A DNA stretch of 27,821 bases from Smittium culicis (Eukaryota > Kickxellomycota > Harpellomycetes > Harpellales > Legeriomycetaceae): assembly GCA_001970855.1 (NCBI GenBank), contig LSSN01003900.1, positions 1-27,821 on the forward strand, written 5' to 3'. The position numbers were made by a program, and so were the translations under genes. Shown here in pieces: positions 8,946 to 18,700 of the stretch (position 1 is its first letter; each line of letters begins with the position of its first letter). The notes under the pieces were generated by a model that saw only the letters and a program-made list of their open reading frames with translations, was not told the origin of the DNA and did not search any database.

Positions 8946-9882
8946 ATCTTCTCGATCCTTTTTTATATCCCATTCTTCTCATATGTTTGTTAGTGAACGT
9001 CCGACTATAGTTGAACCCGGTATTGTTCGAGAGTGGTTCGATACTCTAATTCTATTGGCGCCCATCTCGCAGCGATCATAAGTTTTAGCCCATGCACTAC
9101 TTCTACCTACGATTTCCCAATGCTTCTTTTAGTGCTCGTTCATATAGACAAAAACGATTGCCATATTGCGAGTCCCAATTTTTGCTTTCTGGGTATATAT
9201 GCTTCATCATTTTTTGTTTAATTTCCTGAATCATTCTTTCTATCTGACCATTTCCTTGAGGTCAGTACGCGGTGGCAGGCCGTTGCTCGACCTTCAGTAG
9301 GCGATTTATGTGGAAGAAGTGATCTTTTGTGAAGTTTGTACCTCATTTCGTCACAATATTCTCCGGTATTCTATAATTCGAAACGATCTCATCTATTATA
9401 AACTGATTTAATGCATAGCCTTCAATAAAAGATACGGCCACTGCTACCGGCTATTTGGTGAAGTAGTCGACCCCTATCATTATGTATTTGTTTCCGCTGT
9501 CGGCGACTGGTAGTGGCCCAGCCACATCCATTCTCCATACCTGAAAAGGTTTCTTGGGCGTAAATATATTGAACGGTTCTGCTCTTCGCTTCCCGTAGTT
9601 ATTCCTTTGACAACTTTCGCACAACTTTACCATGTCTTCGACAACTGATCTGACGTTTGGTACGTACAGGTCTTTCCTCATTTCACGGAGTGTATCTTAG
9701 ACGTTTACATGTGAGGCGTTATGGTATTCACTGCACATTTCCGCGATCCGTTCTGGTCGTGGGTATATTTTCCCTTCTTTAACTTTTGTAAAGTATAACT
9801 CTTCTTCCTTCTTGTAAAACTTTATACGAGTTGTCTCGACTTCAGGTTCGCTATTATATTCTTTCATTTTTGAATCATACAA
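8946..9882 (-). pseudogene. Gypsy integrase: zinc finger and catalytic core, broken
   Basis: The HHCC zinc-binding region is EYHNASH (about 9738-9718) and CESCQRNN (about 9620-9597). The core starts at PFQVWRMDVAGPLP with the first catalytic aspartate near 9521, followed by NKYIMIGVDYFTK. The motif that should hold the second aspartate reads VTK, stop, GTNF (about 9350), so that residue is gone. The glutamate motif PQGNGQIERMIQE (about 9258-9220) survives, but the preceding histidine codon is a stop. The core also has stops at about 9695 and 9450. Integrase would join the linear cDNA to host DNA. Confidence 0.88.
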
Positions 9883-9929
9883 ACTCTTGTATAAATTTCG
9901 ATTGTCCCACTTCTATATTCAACATCTCA

Positions 9930-10466
9930 GATTTGCCTATGTCTGCTGGGTATCTAGACAGGAAATCTGCAAGGTCTTTAATCCGTCTTTGTTAATTATC
10001 TTTAAGTCGTAGTTCCGTAGCTTCAGAGTCAATCTTCCTACTCTAGCATGAGGAATTTCTTTTGAGACCAGTTGGATGAGTGCACTATGATCGGGACTAT
10101 GTTAAAATTTCTTCCGTATAGATAGTAGTGAAAGTAATTGACCGCACACGAGACTGCTAGTCCTTCTAATTCTGTAATAGAATATTCTTTCTGATGGAAG
10201 CAATTTTATGCTTGCAAATTGGATGATCCTTTTTCGACCGCCTTGCTCTTGCTCCAAGATGCAGCCGAGACCCATAGACGAGGTATCATTAATAATTGTG
10301 AACGGCCAACCCCACTGCGAGTGAACTAATATAAGCGCCTCTTTTATTGTTACCTTGAGACCTTCGAATGAACCTTGACATCACGGCGTCCAATTGTATT
10401 TTTTGGCCTTTTCTGGTGATTTTGGTCAATGGTGTGGCGATCCTAAAAAATTCGCTAATAAACTTA
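9930..10466 (-). pseudogene. Gypsy RNase H domain, broken
   Basis: After the RT thumb the frame changes. PFTIINDTSSMGLGCILEQE (around 10310-10250) is the RNase H start, where D-T-S stands for the usual D-A-S with the catalytic aspartate. IIQFASIKLLPSERIFYY then corresponds to the usual region carrying the E of the active site. The tail KEIPHARVGRLTLKLRNYDL (about 10065-10005) matches the standard end before the linker to integrase. Two or more frame changes occur between these parts. Confidence 0.78.
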
Positions 10467-11366
10467 CTATAGCGTCCTAAGAATCCTAAGAAACTTCTTA
10501 CTACCTTTACGTCTGGTGGGGGTATTGATCTCCTCTAACTGCGCTACTTTTCCTGTTTTCGGTTGTATTCCTTTACTGGAAACTCTATGTCCCAAATATG
10601 CTGAGTCTGTGTACGAGAATCTACAATTTTCACTATATAATTTTAACGGCTCTTTCTCAAATATCTTTAGGATGTTGGCCAGATGCTCCAAGTGTTCTTC
10701 CAATGTGTGCGAATATATAATTATATCATCAATAAATATCTTAGTATAATACCACAGACTCTCTTCAAGAATCTTCTCCGTGGCCCGTTGGAATATTGCC
10801 GGAGCGTTTCCCAGCTCAAAAGGCAATACCATAAACTCGTAAAAGCCATGTCCTGATCCGAGAGTGGAAGCTGTAAGTTCAATAGAGCTGTCCGCAATAG
10901 AAATCTGCCAGAATCCGCTGAGTGCATCCAATGTCGTGAAATACCACGCTCCAGACATTCTATTCAGCAATCCGTCAATGTGGGGAAGCGGATGGCTGTC
11001 CTTTCTGGATAACTCGATTAACTTTCGGAATTCCACACAAATTCGATTTTTACTATTCTTCTTCTTGACAACCACCATGGGAAAACAATACGGGCTTTCA
11101 GACTTCTTGATGATTCCCTGATCCCTCATATCCATAATCTGTTTATTTACTTCAGATTGTAAGTGATAGACTAGCTTTTATGGCTTACACCATATCGATC
11201 TATTGTCCTCTATCTTGATCTCGCAGCTACGTACCTCTGATATTCCCAGATCTTCAAGCTCTTCTGCAAAAACCTGCTTATGATCGCAAGCTAACTCTAC
11301 TATATTCTTTCGATTCTCTGGACTTAAATTTTTTGAAATAAATTCTCCCTTAATCTTGTCTTTCAA
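10467..11366 (-). pseudogene. Gypsy reverse transcriptase with one internal stop
   Basis: This is the best-preserved pol domain. The frame is continuous over 300 codons except for a TAA at about 11180-11178. In order: SPENRKNIVELACDHKQVF (N-terminal linker), NKQIMDMRDQGIIKKSESPY, NRICVEFRKL, YFTTLDALSGFWQI with the first catalytic aspartate (about 10945), LPFELGNAPAIFQRA and FIDDIIIYS with the catalytic aspartate pair (about 10735-10725). FELGNAP has Glu where the family almost always has Gly, a likely disabling change. A frameshift at the end (near 10500) leads into RNase H. The domain order and FIDD motif identify Ty3/gypsy. Confidence 0.93.
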
Positions 11367-11639
11367 AATTTATATAGTGTACTTTCGAATGTCAGAATAT
11401 TACCCTTGTGGATATAACTGAGACTAATATCATAAGTTTTACATTCCATTCTCATTTTATTATCTTTTGATGCAGATAGACTGTAACTACTAATTCTTTT
11501 AGGGTTTGTAATCCAATCAAAAATAGATTCTTCTCCCTGTAGCCATGATATAGAAGTCTGTTGTAACATTCAGGCCTGAGAATTCTAAAGCTACACCCTT
11601 GATGGACCCTGACGAATTCTTGGTTCCGTTTGTAGAAAT
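11367..11639 (-). pseudogene. C-terminal half of the gypsy protease and linker to RT
   Basis: Just left of the 355-base insert, one minus-strand frame reads STNGTKNSSGSIKG and then VTTDFYIMATG. This matches the second half of a gypsy retropepsin (the usual TANG...G pattern followed by a strand ending in F.VM). A stop and frame change at about 11530 lead into another open frame (11569-11363), which probably holds the linker to RT. The first half of the protease lies on the other side of the insert. Confidence 0.6.
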
Positions 11640-11643
11640 TAAC

Positions 11644-11998
11644 TGAATAAACCTAAAATATAGTTTAATTAAATACTATTTGTAATTGTTCAAATTAGGA
11701 CATTACACCAACCAGCCAAAAAGGGAATATAATGAAAATTTATAATACCTGATTAAGACATAGGTAAAAAAAAACAAAATCATGGAACACTAAAACCTGA
11801 GTCAAAACTATGAAAAAATTTAATAGCTTATTTTTTATCTATATTTTTATATTACACTTTAAACATTTATTTTTATAGCTAGTATTTACTTTAGATTGAG
11901 TTCATAAAAAACTCACTGTAAAATTGTCTATAAAAAGACAGCTGAATATCTCAAATTGAAAAGGTATTCAGAACAACAATAATAAAATATTTAAATCA
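11644..11998. mobile_element. Candidate solo LTR inserted in the gypsy protease
   Basis: This is a 355-base non-coding, very A/T-rich segment. It starts TG and ends CA on both strands and is flanked by an exact 4-base direct repeat (plus strand TAAC at 11640-11643 and 11999-12002). The flanking protease reading frame is open on both sides, and is in register when the insert and one duplicate are discounted. Internal small hairpins (GAGTT/AACTC, TGTCT/AGACA, CTGAATA/TATTCAG at 11895-11972) are visible. There is no coding capacity and no long terminal inverted repeat, so a solo LTR is likelier than a MITE. The orientation cannot be told. Confidence 0.65.
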
Positions 11999-12002
11999 TA
12001 AC

Positions 12003-12312
12003 ACTAACACAGCCGAATAATATTCGTCTTCGACTAATCCCAGTTCTTTAGCTAACTGTTCAGATAATACTTTGAACCCTACACCCGTATCTGTTTCCAG
12101 GTAAGATTTAGGGTTTTTATTTTAACAAGACTACTGATTTCTGTATATTCACCTGGCTGCAACTTTTGATTCGTGCCGATCTGTAGAGCGTTTATTTCTC
12201 CATTCTTTTCTACGTCTCCATAATATTTCATTCTAGATTCCAGCATCCTAGCTCGGCTTTCCTTAGACTTATTACCAAGCTCAAACCTCGGTCTTACCGG
12301 TGTAAGCTCCAA
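12003..12312 (-). pseudogene. N-terminal half of the gypsy protease, with the DTG active site
   Basis: From 12312 one frame reads NALQIGTNQKLQPGEYTEIS. After a frameshift near 12110 the next frame continues YLETDTGVGFKVLSEQLAKE and then LGLVEDEYYS. The D-T-G at 12091-12083 is the catalytic triad of an aspartic retropepsin, and the following helix ending in LAKELGL is typical of gypsy proteases. The gene is then interrupted by the 355-base insert. The enzyme would process the Gag-Pol polyprotein. Confidence 0.75.
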
Positions 12313-12402
12313 TGATCCTCCTGCGTTATCATCCCATTTTTTATAACCCGTGGGAAGTCGCCTCGCGTTAAATTCAAACTTTCTGGATTCGAATCTATCT
12401 GG

Positions 12403-12444
12403 GCAATCATTAGCTAAGTGACTTACTTTTTCGCACTTTTAACA
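12403..12444 (-). pseudogene. CCHC zinc knuckle of gypsy Gag, with a stop inside
   Basis: The minus strand reads C, stop, K-C-E-K-V-S-H-L-A-N-D-C. The spacing is exactly C-x2-C-x4-H-x4-C, the nucleocapsid zinc knuckle that binds element RNA, but the first x position is TAA. The surrounding sequence from 12738 to 12312 is a basic, frameshifted Gag C-terminal region. Confidence 0.8.
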
Positions 12445-12737
12445 GCTCCTAGTTTCTTTTATTGCAGGTGTCAGCTCCATCTTTCTTTTTCGGTGCTCCA
12501 GGGTTGCGATTTTTATGTTTCCGGTGTTCTCTTTCCACGCTGATGTACCTCCAAATCTGCGGTCTCTCATCCTTTGTCCGATCAATAAGTCAAAGATCTG
12601 GAAGTTGATAAAGAGGTTTAGCTGCACTACTGTCTCGCAATCTTGAAAGTTGAGTTTCTATAGTAGAAAATCTACTTTCTCGTCAATTTCTGTGGTTCCT
12701 AATACTTTGAATATTGATACTATGTTTTCATATTTTT

Positions 12738-13340
12738 CTAAAAATCTCCATTATATATCTTAAACTCTTTCAAATTTTCCTTAGCGATTTTCTTGTTCTT
12801 AGAAGGGTGGAACTCGTAAATAAACGATTCCACATATTGCTCCCAATCCGGATACAACTGCGATGCAGATCTGTGCCACCATTTAGCCCTACCTTCTAGT
12901 TGGTACCCAACATACTCAACCAGTTCTTCGTTTAACAACGGCCTCTTGGTACTATCTACATGTCTGATAAACCTTTGCATCCATGTAGTAGCGTTTTCTT
13001 TCCAGTGGCCATAAAAAGGTACTGGGGCCAATAAGACGAATTCTGATTTTTTTGTTTCGGCTTTATCACGTACAGCTCTTGCAGATTCGAGGATCTTATC
13101 CTCTGGAGTCATGTCCATCCATTCGGTGGTCAACGGTCTTCTCAAAGCTGATCCTGGAGTGTAGTACCTTGTACCGGATTCGGTGTTGACTGTTGCTTTC
13201 TTGGATTCCTTTTTGTCTCCATCAGTTACGAGTATGAACTTATTTTTGGTATCTACCTCTTTATCTAAAATTAGAATCTCTAGATCTCTGGGTTCAATCG
13301 CTGGACCTTTCAATTTAAAAGGTCCTGGCTGGATCACCAT
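12738..13340 (-). pseudogene. Gypsy Gag N-terminal and capsid region (200 codons)
   Basis: The frame starts at ATG 13340, four bases after the LTR end and overlapping the primer-binding site. Its second half has the retrotransposon Gag pattern: WKENATTWMQRFIRHV (about residues 113-128), then YVGYQLEGRAKWWHRSA (about 145-161) and YPDWEQYVESFIYEFHPSKN (about 164-183). The W...L.G.A..WW core followed by W..F...F.P belongs to the retrotrans_gag family. It would form the capsid shell. The frame ends at a stop at 12738, and the zinc knuckle follows in a damaged region, so Gag is split. Confidence 0.88.
13324..13339 (-). other. Candidate primer-binding site of the gypsy element
   Basis: On the minus strand TGGTGATCCAGCCAGG follows the LTR end after about five bases. 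TGG is the complement of a tRNA 3' CCA end. The matching tRNA cannot be named from the window. It overlaps the first codons of gag. Confidence 0.5.
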
Positions 13341-13344
13341 TTTG

Positions 13345-13614
13345 TGCTGCGCCGCACCTTTTTATTACGCATTGGGCCGCTCATGCGGTCCTATCTATCA
13401 ACTTCGAGTATAACTTCAAATGGTTGTATCGAGATTTATTATTTAATAATTTACTAGCTATAAAATATAAAATCAGACTCGGTTCCGTTTTGGAACTAAG
13501 CGTGTCCTTTCATTGTGATCTTTGGATTCGAATATTTATATCCGAATCCAAACTTTTCCTTTATCTGTCTTCTCTGTCTATAATTAACTAATAATATCTT
13601 TCTAATTGTCGAGG
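13345..13614 (-). repeat. 5' LTR of the gypsy element (right copy)
   Basis: This is the direct repeat of 1170-1502, with about 10% substitutions by eye and without the two extra segments of the left copy. The 3' end GCGCAGCA is shared. The 5' end has diverged: it reads CCTCGACAATTAG where the left copy has TGTCAGCAATTAG, so the canonical TG is lost. The primer-binding site and gag follow directly. Confidence 0.87.
13457..13472 (-). promoter_or_regulatory. TATA-like element in the 5' LTR
   Basis: The minus strand carries TTTTATATTTTATAGC in the middle of the LTR, about 110 bases before its 3' end. The same tract is kept in the left LTR (about 1306-1322). Its position suits an LTR promoter, but in so A/T-rich a genome the motif alone is weak evidence. 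Confidence 0.4.
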
Positions 13615-14479
13615 TCTGGTAATATTCCAAATTTTTATATCATACAGAAAATCTATCTTTTGAAATTCATTTTCAATTTGTTGTCAAAAATTATAACTAA
13701 CTTATTAATTAACCTATTTGCTGTTCCTCTGTCAAATTTAATTTAGTTATATCGACGAATACGCTCAATAGATTGTGTACTGACTATTTTTGGTGCGCTT
13801 TTGAGTAAATTAAGACGGGTTTGTAAGTGAAAATTTCTCGTTGGCAATCTCTATTAAATGGAGCGAGTTGAGGCGTGGACTGAGTTTTAATGATAATTAT
13901 TCGAAGTCACTATAAAAGCCTGCTCCAAAAAATTGGATATGTACTTATTTAAGAGGAACGTGAATATTTGTTTTTAGTATAATTATATATTTTAAAATAT
14001 GATAATAAATCCTAAGGGGATATGGCTATGCTGATAGTGTCTATAGATATTCTCAAGTATAATTTTTCACTTAATATAAATATAGCTACATTTTTAAATG
14101 TATAATTTATTTGATTTAAATATTATTTATTTAAATGAATTAGTTTTATAATATAAAGTGGAAATAAAAAAGTTTTATTTTGGACGGGGGAAGGTATCCA
14201 GCTACTGAGTAATTTAGCCATATATTTAAAATTCTTCTAGTCAGCAAATATAATTCACAGTTAAGGTACCTTATTTTTTACTTTTCTCTACAAGGTGGAA
14301 TTTTCCAAATTATAAAGTTATACTTTAATACAGTACTTAATAGTGCTTACACTTGGGAAAAAAGTAGTCAAAACTTTTCATTTCAGCTTCTAGATTCGAG
14401 AAATTAATTTATTAATGAATCATTTTTATTTAAAATAAGTAAAAAACATAGCAGTTAATCTTAATGTGAATTTTATTTT
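13615..14479. other. AT-rich spacer without a gene
   Basis: Between the gypsy LTR and the second dispersed repeat I see no open frame with coding character on either strand. A small patch around 13790-13930 is less A/T-rich and may be old element sequence, but nothing in it is recognisable. Confidence 0.5.
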
Positions 14480-14957
14480 AAAGGTTGTTGATTCCGAATT
14501 ATGGTTGGCATAAAAATAGCACTAGGCCAAGGTCTGCAATTTATAGCTATTTTCAATAATGACACCATATACCACTGAAATACATTAAAAATCCTAACAT
14601 CGCCTGCTAGGTTTCGTATCACTAACTAGGCTCTTTTCTTTTGCTAAATTTACTCAGCACAAAAGTACTTGTTAATGGAAAAGTTTATGTGGAGGAACAA
14701 TGTACTTATCTGCGAATAAAATTGCAGTGGAGAGCAGTAACAACTTACCTCTAGGCTATATACCAGTCTAAATAAGTTTATCTCCGCTTCAACCCCACTT
14801 AGTACTCCTAGACTCGTACCCAATTCAGTCTGTTAACACACCTGATCTTACCCCAAGTTCTATACTAAGGGAAAAATTGGTAAATTGGCGAAGACATACT
14901 ATATAATAAAGGTAATCAAGGTGATTAAATCATAGATTATCGTAACTTGATGCTATC

Positions 14958-15187
14958 TTAATACTCTTTGCACTTTATTTTGATTATTCCACTAAAGCGT
15001 GTCGGATGGTCTACCAGGTGGGGTATGCTCCTCGCTTCGGTAACCAGACCATTTCTAGTATCATAGAGTATACTAACTGTAGGGGTCTTTGTATTTTGAT
15101 CCTCATCGTAGTTCGTACCCGGAGGAAAAGGCGGGCGGGAAGGCAAAAACTTCCTCAGATCAATAGCGGCTTGGTTCGGGTGGGAAC
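14958..15187 (-). pseudogene. Short coding-like fragment of unknown origin, possibly Hsp70-like
   Basis: The minus-strand frame is open for about 75 codons, is clearly GC-richer than its surroundings and reads as normal protein (FPPGTNYDEDQNTKTPTVS, then ILYDTRNGLVTEA). The pattern proline-rich loop, K-T-P-T-V-S, then Y-D resembles the N-terminal ATPase region of the divergent Hsp70-like proteins common in fungi. This is a weak, memory-based resemblance. Both ends run into stops. Confidence 0.25.
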
Positions 15188-15339
15188 TCTAAAGAAAGAT
15201 GAGAGAGAATAAATTGAATAAGCACAAGAGGCGTTAGTCCTTGATATATTGATTAGAATGTTTGAAAATCTTATTATCAGAGCGCTATCTATAGGATACG
15301 TTGCGCTAGTGGGGATTGGATAGGTATGAAAATTTTAAA

Positions 15340-15500
15340 ATTTAAAAAAAAATAAAATAAAAGCGTAAAACCCCCCTTCCCCCACCGCCAAAAAAAACCA
15401 TGTATTTGGGCTTTTCCGCCTTTAAATCGGTACCGGAAATAATTGAAATAATAAAAAAAAAGATTAAAAACAAAGAAAAATTTTTTTTTTGTTTTGTTCA
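15340..15500. repeat. Low-complexity strand-asymmetric tract
   Basis: Long A runs on the plus strand surround a C-only/CT stretch (CCCCCCTTCCCCCACCGCC around 15371-15389), and a T run follows near 15480. A 70-codon minus-strand frame over it is a translation of homopolymers and not a gene. Confidence 0.6.
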
Positions 15501-15710
15501 CGGTGATTTATATATTTCCAGACAATATCAAGACGTCTGTTGAACTAATCCAGGAGGTTCATTGGAATTCATCGACAAGCCAAATAATCATACTGGTTAA
15601 GTGGGTTATCCCTTTCTATCAGTGTTCTTAATTATTTGGAGTAACCTCTCAATTAACCAAACCATAACGAAGCAGTAGACAGGTTTAAATCTTAGAATTT
15701 ACGACGGTTA

Positions 15711-18700
15711 ATAAAAGCAAAAAAAAACTCAATCAAATTATATAACCTTCTAAATCCTAAGTTATAAGTGATACTCTCTTATCTTTCTTTAAACTATTTA
15801 AATTTCTGTGGTTTTTCAATAAAACATTTATTCTACGACCTGAGTTTTTCTCTAATAATATTCGTTCAATAAAAGTAGGGCCATTAGGACTAGTATTCTT
15901 TGGCTCATAGTTATTTACATACTATGTTTAATTTTTATTAAGTTCAATTTTGAATTTTCTCCCAATTTTTTCCAGCTTTGGATCTATTCCTGGCTATTTT
16001 CTATTATATGCGTAAATCTTTCATTTTATTAATTTGCTATTTAAAACTTTAGTCTGTGTTATTTTATGAAAATGCTTAATTATCTATTTATTTTGGCTCT
16101 ATTTATCATTTTTTGTACTTTTTTTTTTATCTCTAACCTAATACGATTTTTTATTGGAATATTATTAATTTCTATTTAAATTTTAACTCCTGTATAAAAT
16201 TTCTAGCTCGATTTATATTTAATAATTAACAAGCTGAAATTTTCTGTTTTGTATTATTTTATTCATTTATTATTGATTTTTACAAGTTTTTTTCAACAAC
16301 TTATTGGCTTTTTTGATGAGAGAATTTCAATATTTTAAAATGATCAATCATGTATGCCTGGACAGTTTATTTTGTAAATACTTTTTGGAAGCTTTAATGA
16401 TTCGATCCACATTTGTGGAAATTTAATAAATAATTTTTGATGTTATTTATTAGCGAAAAATCTTGAACATTATCACAAAATTATTATTATTATTATTATT
16501 TAAGTATTGGAGGTTAGAGATTGTCAAATCTCTTCATATACTATTTTTATTGCTAAAAACCCTTTATACAATTTATACATAATTTCTTTGATCATGAATT
16601 AATGTTTAGTAGACTTAATTATACGTTAAATTTCCAGCTCTAGAAAATCAATTATGGAATAGGTTTTTCTATTGATATATATATTGTTATACAATACAGT
16701 GATTATATAGCTTGTTATTACTAGGATTTATAAGAATCAATTTAATTATTAATTTATATTAAGTTTATTGCACTCAAAATATGTATATATTTTTTTTGTT
16801 GTTCTTATTCGAAAAATTTGAATTTAAATTTTATGTAATTTTTTATTGGAAAGTGTGAATTCCCAATTATAAACTTATTTTATGATTTTTCTGTCGCAGA
16901 GAAACTTTCATTTCAAAAACTATAGATTTAATTATAAAAATATTAATAATTGAATTTCTAATCACATCAAATAAAAAACTCTAATTTATGGAGAAAAAGC
17001 TTAAGAATTGATATTGAATCCTGCGATGAATGTTTAATAACCTTTCCATTGAATCGTTGTTCGATAGGTTGATAAATCTATCTATTAGAGGTTTTTTCCT
17101 TGATATAAATTCATTATTATTGGTATTAATGAGTCAAGTACAAAATTTTAGATAATACTGGGGGTTTTTGATGACATTAATTTCCCTTTTATAGATACTT
17201 TACTATTTTTAAACTGCTACTTGTATCGACTAATTTCTTGTAAATATTTTCTTGGTTGAATTTGATTGAAACCGCCTCTGATTTAAAAAAAATCACGAAT
17301 TATTTGAAATTTTTGGCTGGTCTATGAGCTTTTTTATCTGATCAACAATACTCTGGTATTCTGTCGAAAAGATGTTTGTTTTTTATATATTTCATAAATT
17401 AATCACTACAGATGAATTATTAATACCGCAATTTTTTTTCATTAACGCGGTTAAGTAGATCGTTTATATGTAAATTCTCAATGTTTGAATTAATTGTATT
17501 ATTACATAAATTTAATATTCTATAAAATTCTTTTAGAACATATTTTCCCTTTATCTATTTTATTTTATACTCAATTTAGTTGATTTTGTTCTTCATTTTT
17601 ATTCCTATATTTTAGGGTATTATTGTAGTAGTGCTAAAATAGCGCACGTCTACAAGTTTTTATTGACAAAGTTTAAAATTGTACTTTTTAAAATAAATTT
17701 TCTTTGTTGAAATCAATTTTATTATTCACAAATCTTTATCATTAGCAAAAAATTTATTATTGAAACCAAATTTATTTTTAACATCAAATTTTTAAGCAAA
17801 GTTTTTTACTAACACAAAACTTTTTTTTATAAAGAAAAATAGCTATTTAGTTGATTACAAATCACGAAATTCCAGAAAGAGAATTACAAATACAAACAAT
17901 TAAAAAGAAATACGATTTAGCCAATAGTATTATTAATGTATTATTAGCATAAAAATAAATCTAACTATTACAAAGAATGAACTACGAGAAAAAAGAAAAT
18001 ATATCCACGGAATACGACCTATATCAAGAATATTAATTAAAATCAGAGTAGCGAAAAAACCATATATAAACTGAAGTGAAAAAATAATAATGAAAGGTCG
18101 ACAACTTTGATAAGAAATTTTAATTCCCAAATTTTGATAAACTAATTTCCTTCTATTTTCTTGCATTATAACTTTATTTTGTTTGAGTAAAAAGTACTGA
18201 ACTTAAAACTCATAACCAACACTTTATTTTTGTTAATTTTAATTGAAGTAAATTTTATTGAACCCTTTACCTTATCAAATAAAAAAATCAAGCGTTTTTA
18301 ACAATTTTTTGTCAAATTTTTCTTTCAAATTATCTTTTATTTTATTTTATTCTTACACACTTTAAGACAGGATTTGAATTTAATATCCGATTTAAATTTT
18401 ATTCTACTTCTTGATACCAAAATCCTTAATCGTAAATAAAGGTAGTAGTTGAATTATTCGACTACATTATATGGCCCGAAATTCTCACCTTTTTTTGATC
18501 ATCAGAATATAACAAAAATTTCTTTTCTTATCACTTGAAAATTTATGGAATCATATTCTTTTCGCACGAATAAATTATTAAATATTAAATATTAAACTCT
18601 CATTATCGAGTAAATTTATTAATATAAATATTGTGATTTATTTAATTAACCTTTTTCGTCTTAAATATATTTCTATTTAAAACTAAACCAAATCAAATTT

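Larger units (their letters stand above)
1170..13614 (-). mobile_element. Degenerate Ty3/gypsy LTR retrotransposon, interrupted by two younger insertions
   Basis: Two related sequences in direct orientation (1170-1502 and 13345-13614) bound a minus-strand gag-pol region. Reading leftwards from the right LTR come the primer-binding site, gag with a CCHC knuckle, retropepsin, reverse transcriptase, RNase H, integrase with GPY/F domain, polypurine tract and left LTR. RT before integrase is the Ty3/gypsy order. Without the DIRS insert (about 1873-8150) and the solo-LTR insert (11644-11998), the element is about 5.8 kb, normal for the family. LTR substitutions are roughly 10% by eye, plus two indels. 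Every domain has stops or frameshifts, so the copy is dead. I found no clear target-site duplication outside the LTRs. Confidence 0.9.
14480..15710. repeat. Dispersed repeat, copy 2
   Basis: It matches 6370-7020 in two blocks: about 14510-14935 and about 15588-15710. In the first block a minus-strand frame (about 14840-14640) is open for some 60 codons and reads plausibly (LGTSLGVLSGVEAEINLF), although it lacks an ATG. Between the blocks lie about 650 bases absent from copy 1, including a short coding-like fragment and a low-complexity tract. The family is not identified. Its presence both inside and outside the DIRS element shows that it is a repeated sequence. Confidence 0.5.

Noticed and set aside
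10516..11121. Plus-strand frames over the gypsy RT (10516-10749 and 10864-11121)
   Set aside because: They are shadows of the minus-strand reverse transcriptase.
15289..15501. 70-codon Lys/Phe/Gly-rich minus-strand frame
   Set aside because: It is a translation of homopolymer and C-rich tracts and is not protein-like.
16481..16502. Periodic array considered as CRISPR
   Set aside because: It is a simple (TTA)n microsatellite. There are no repeat-spacer arrays anywhere in the window, and the genome appears eukaryotic.
17933..18166. 77-codon minus-strand frame with apparent membrane segments
   Set aside because: Its Ile/Phe/Leu/Tyr content is what random A/T-rich DNA gives. It has no compositional contrast with its flanks and no recognisable motif.
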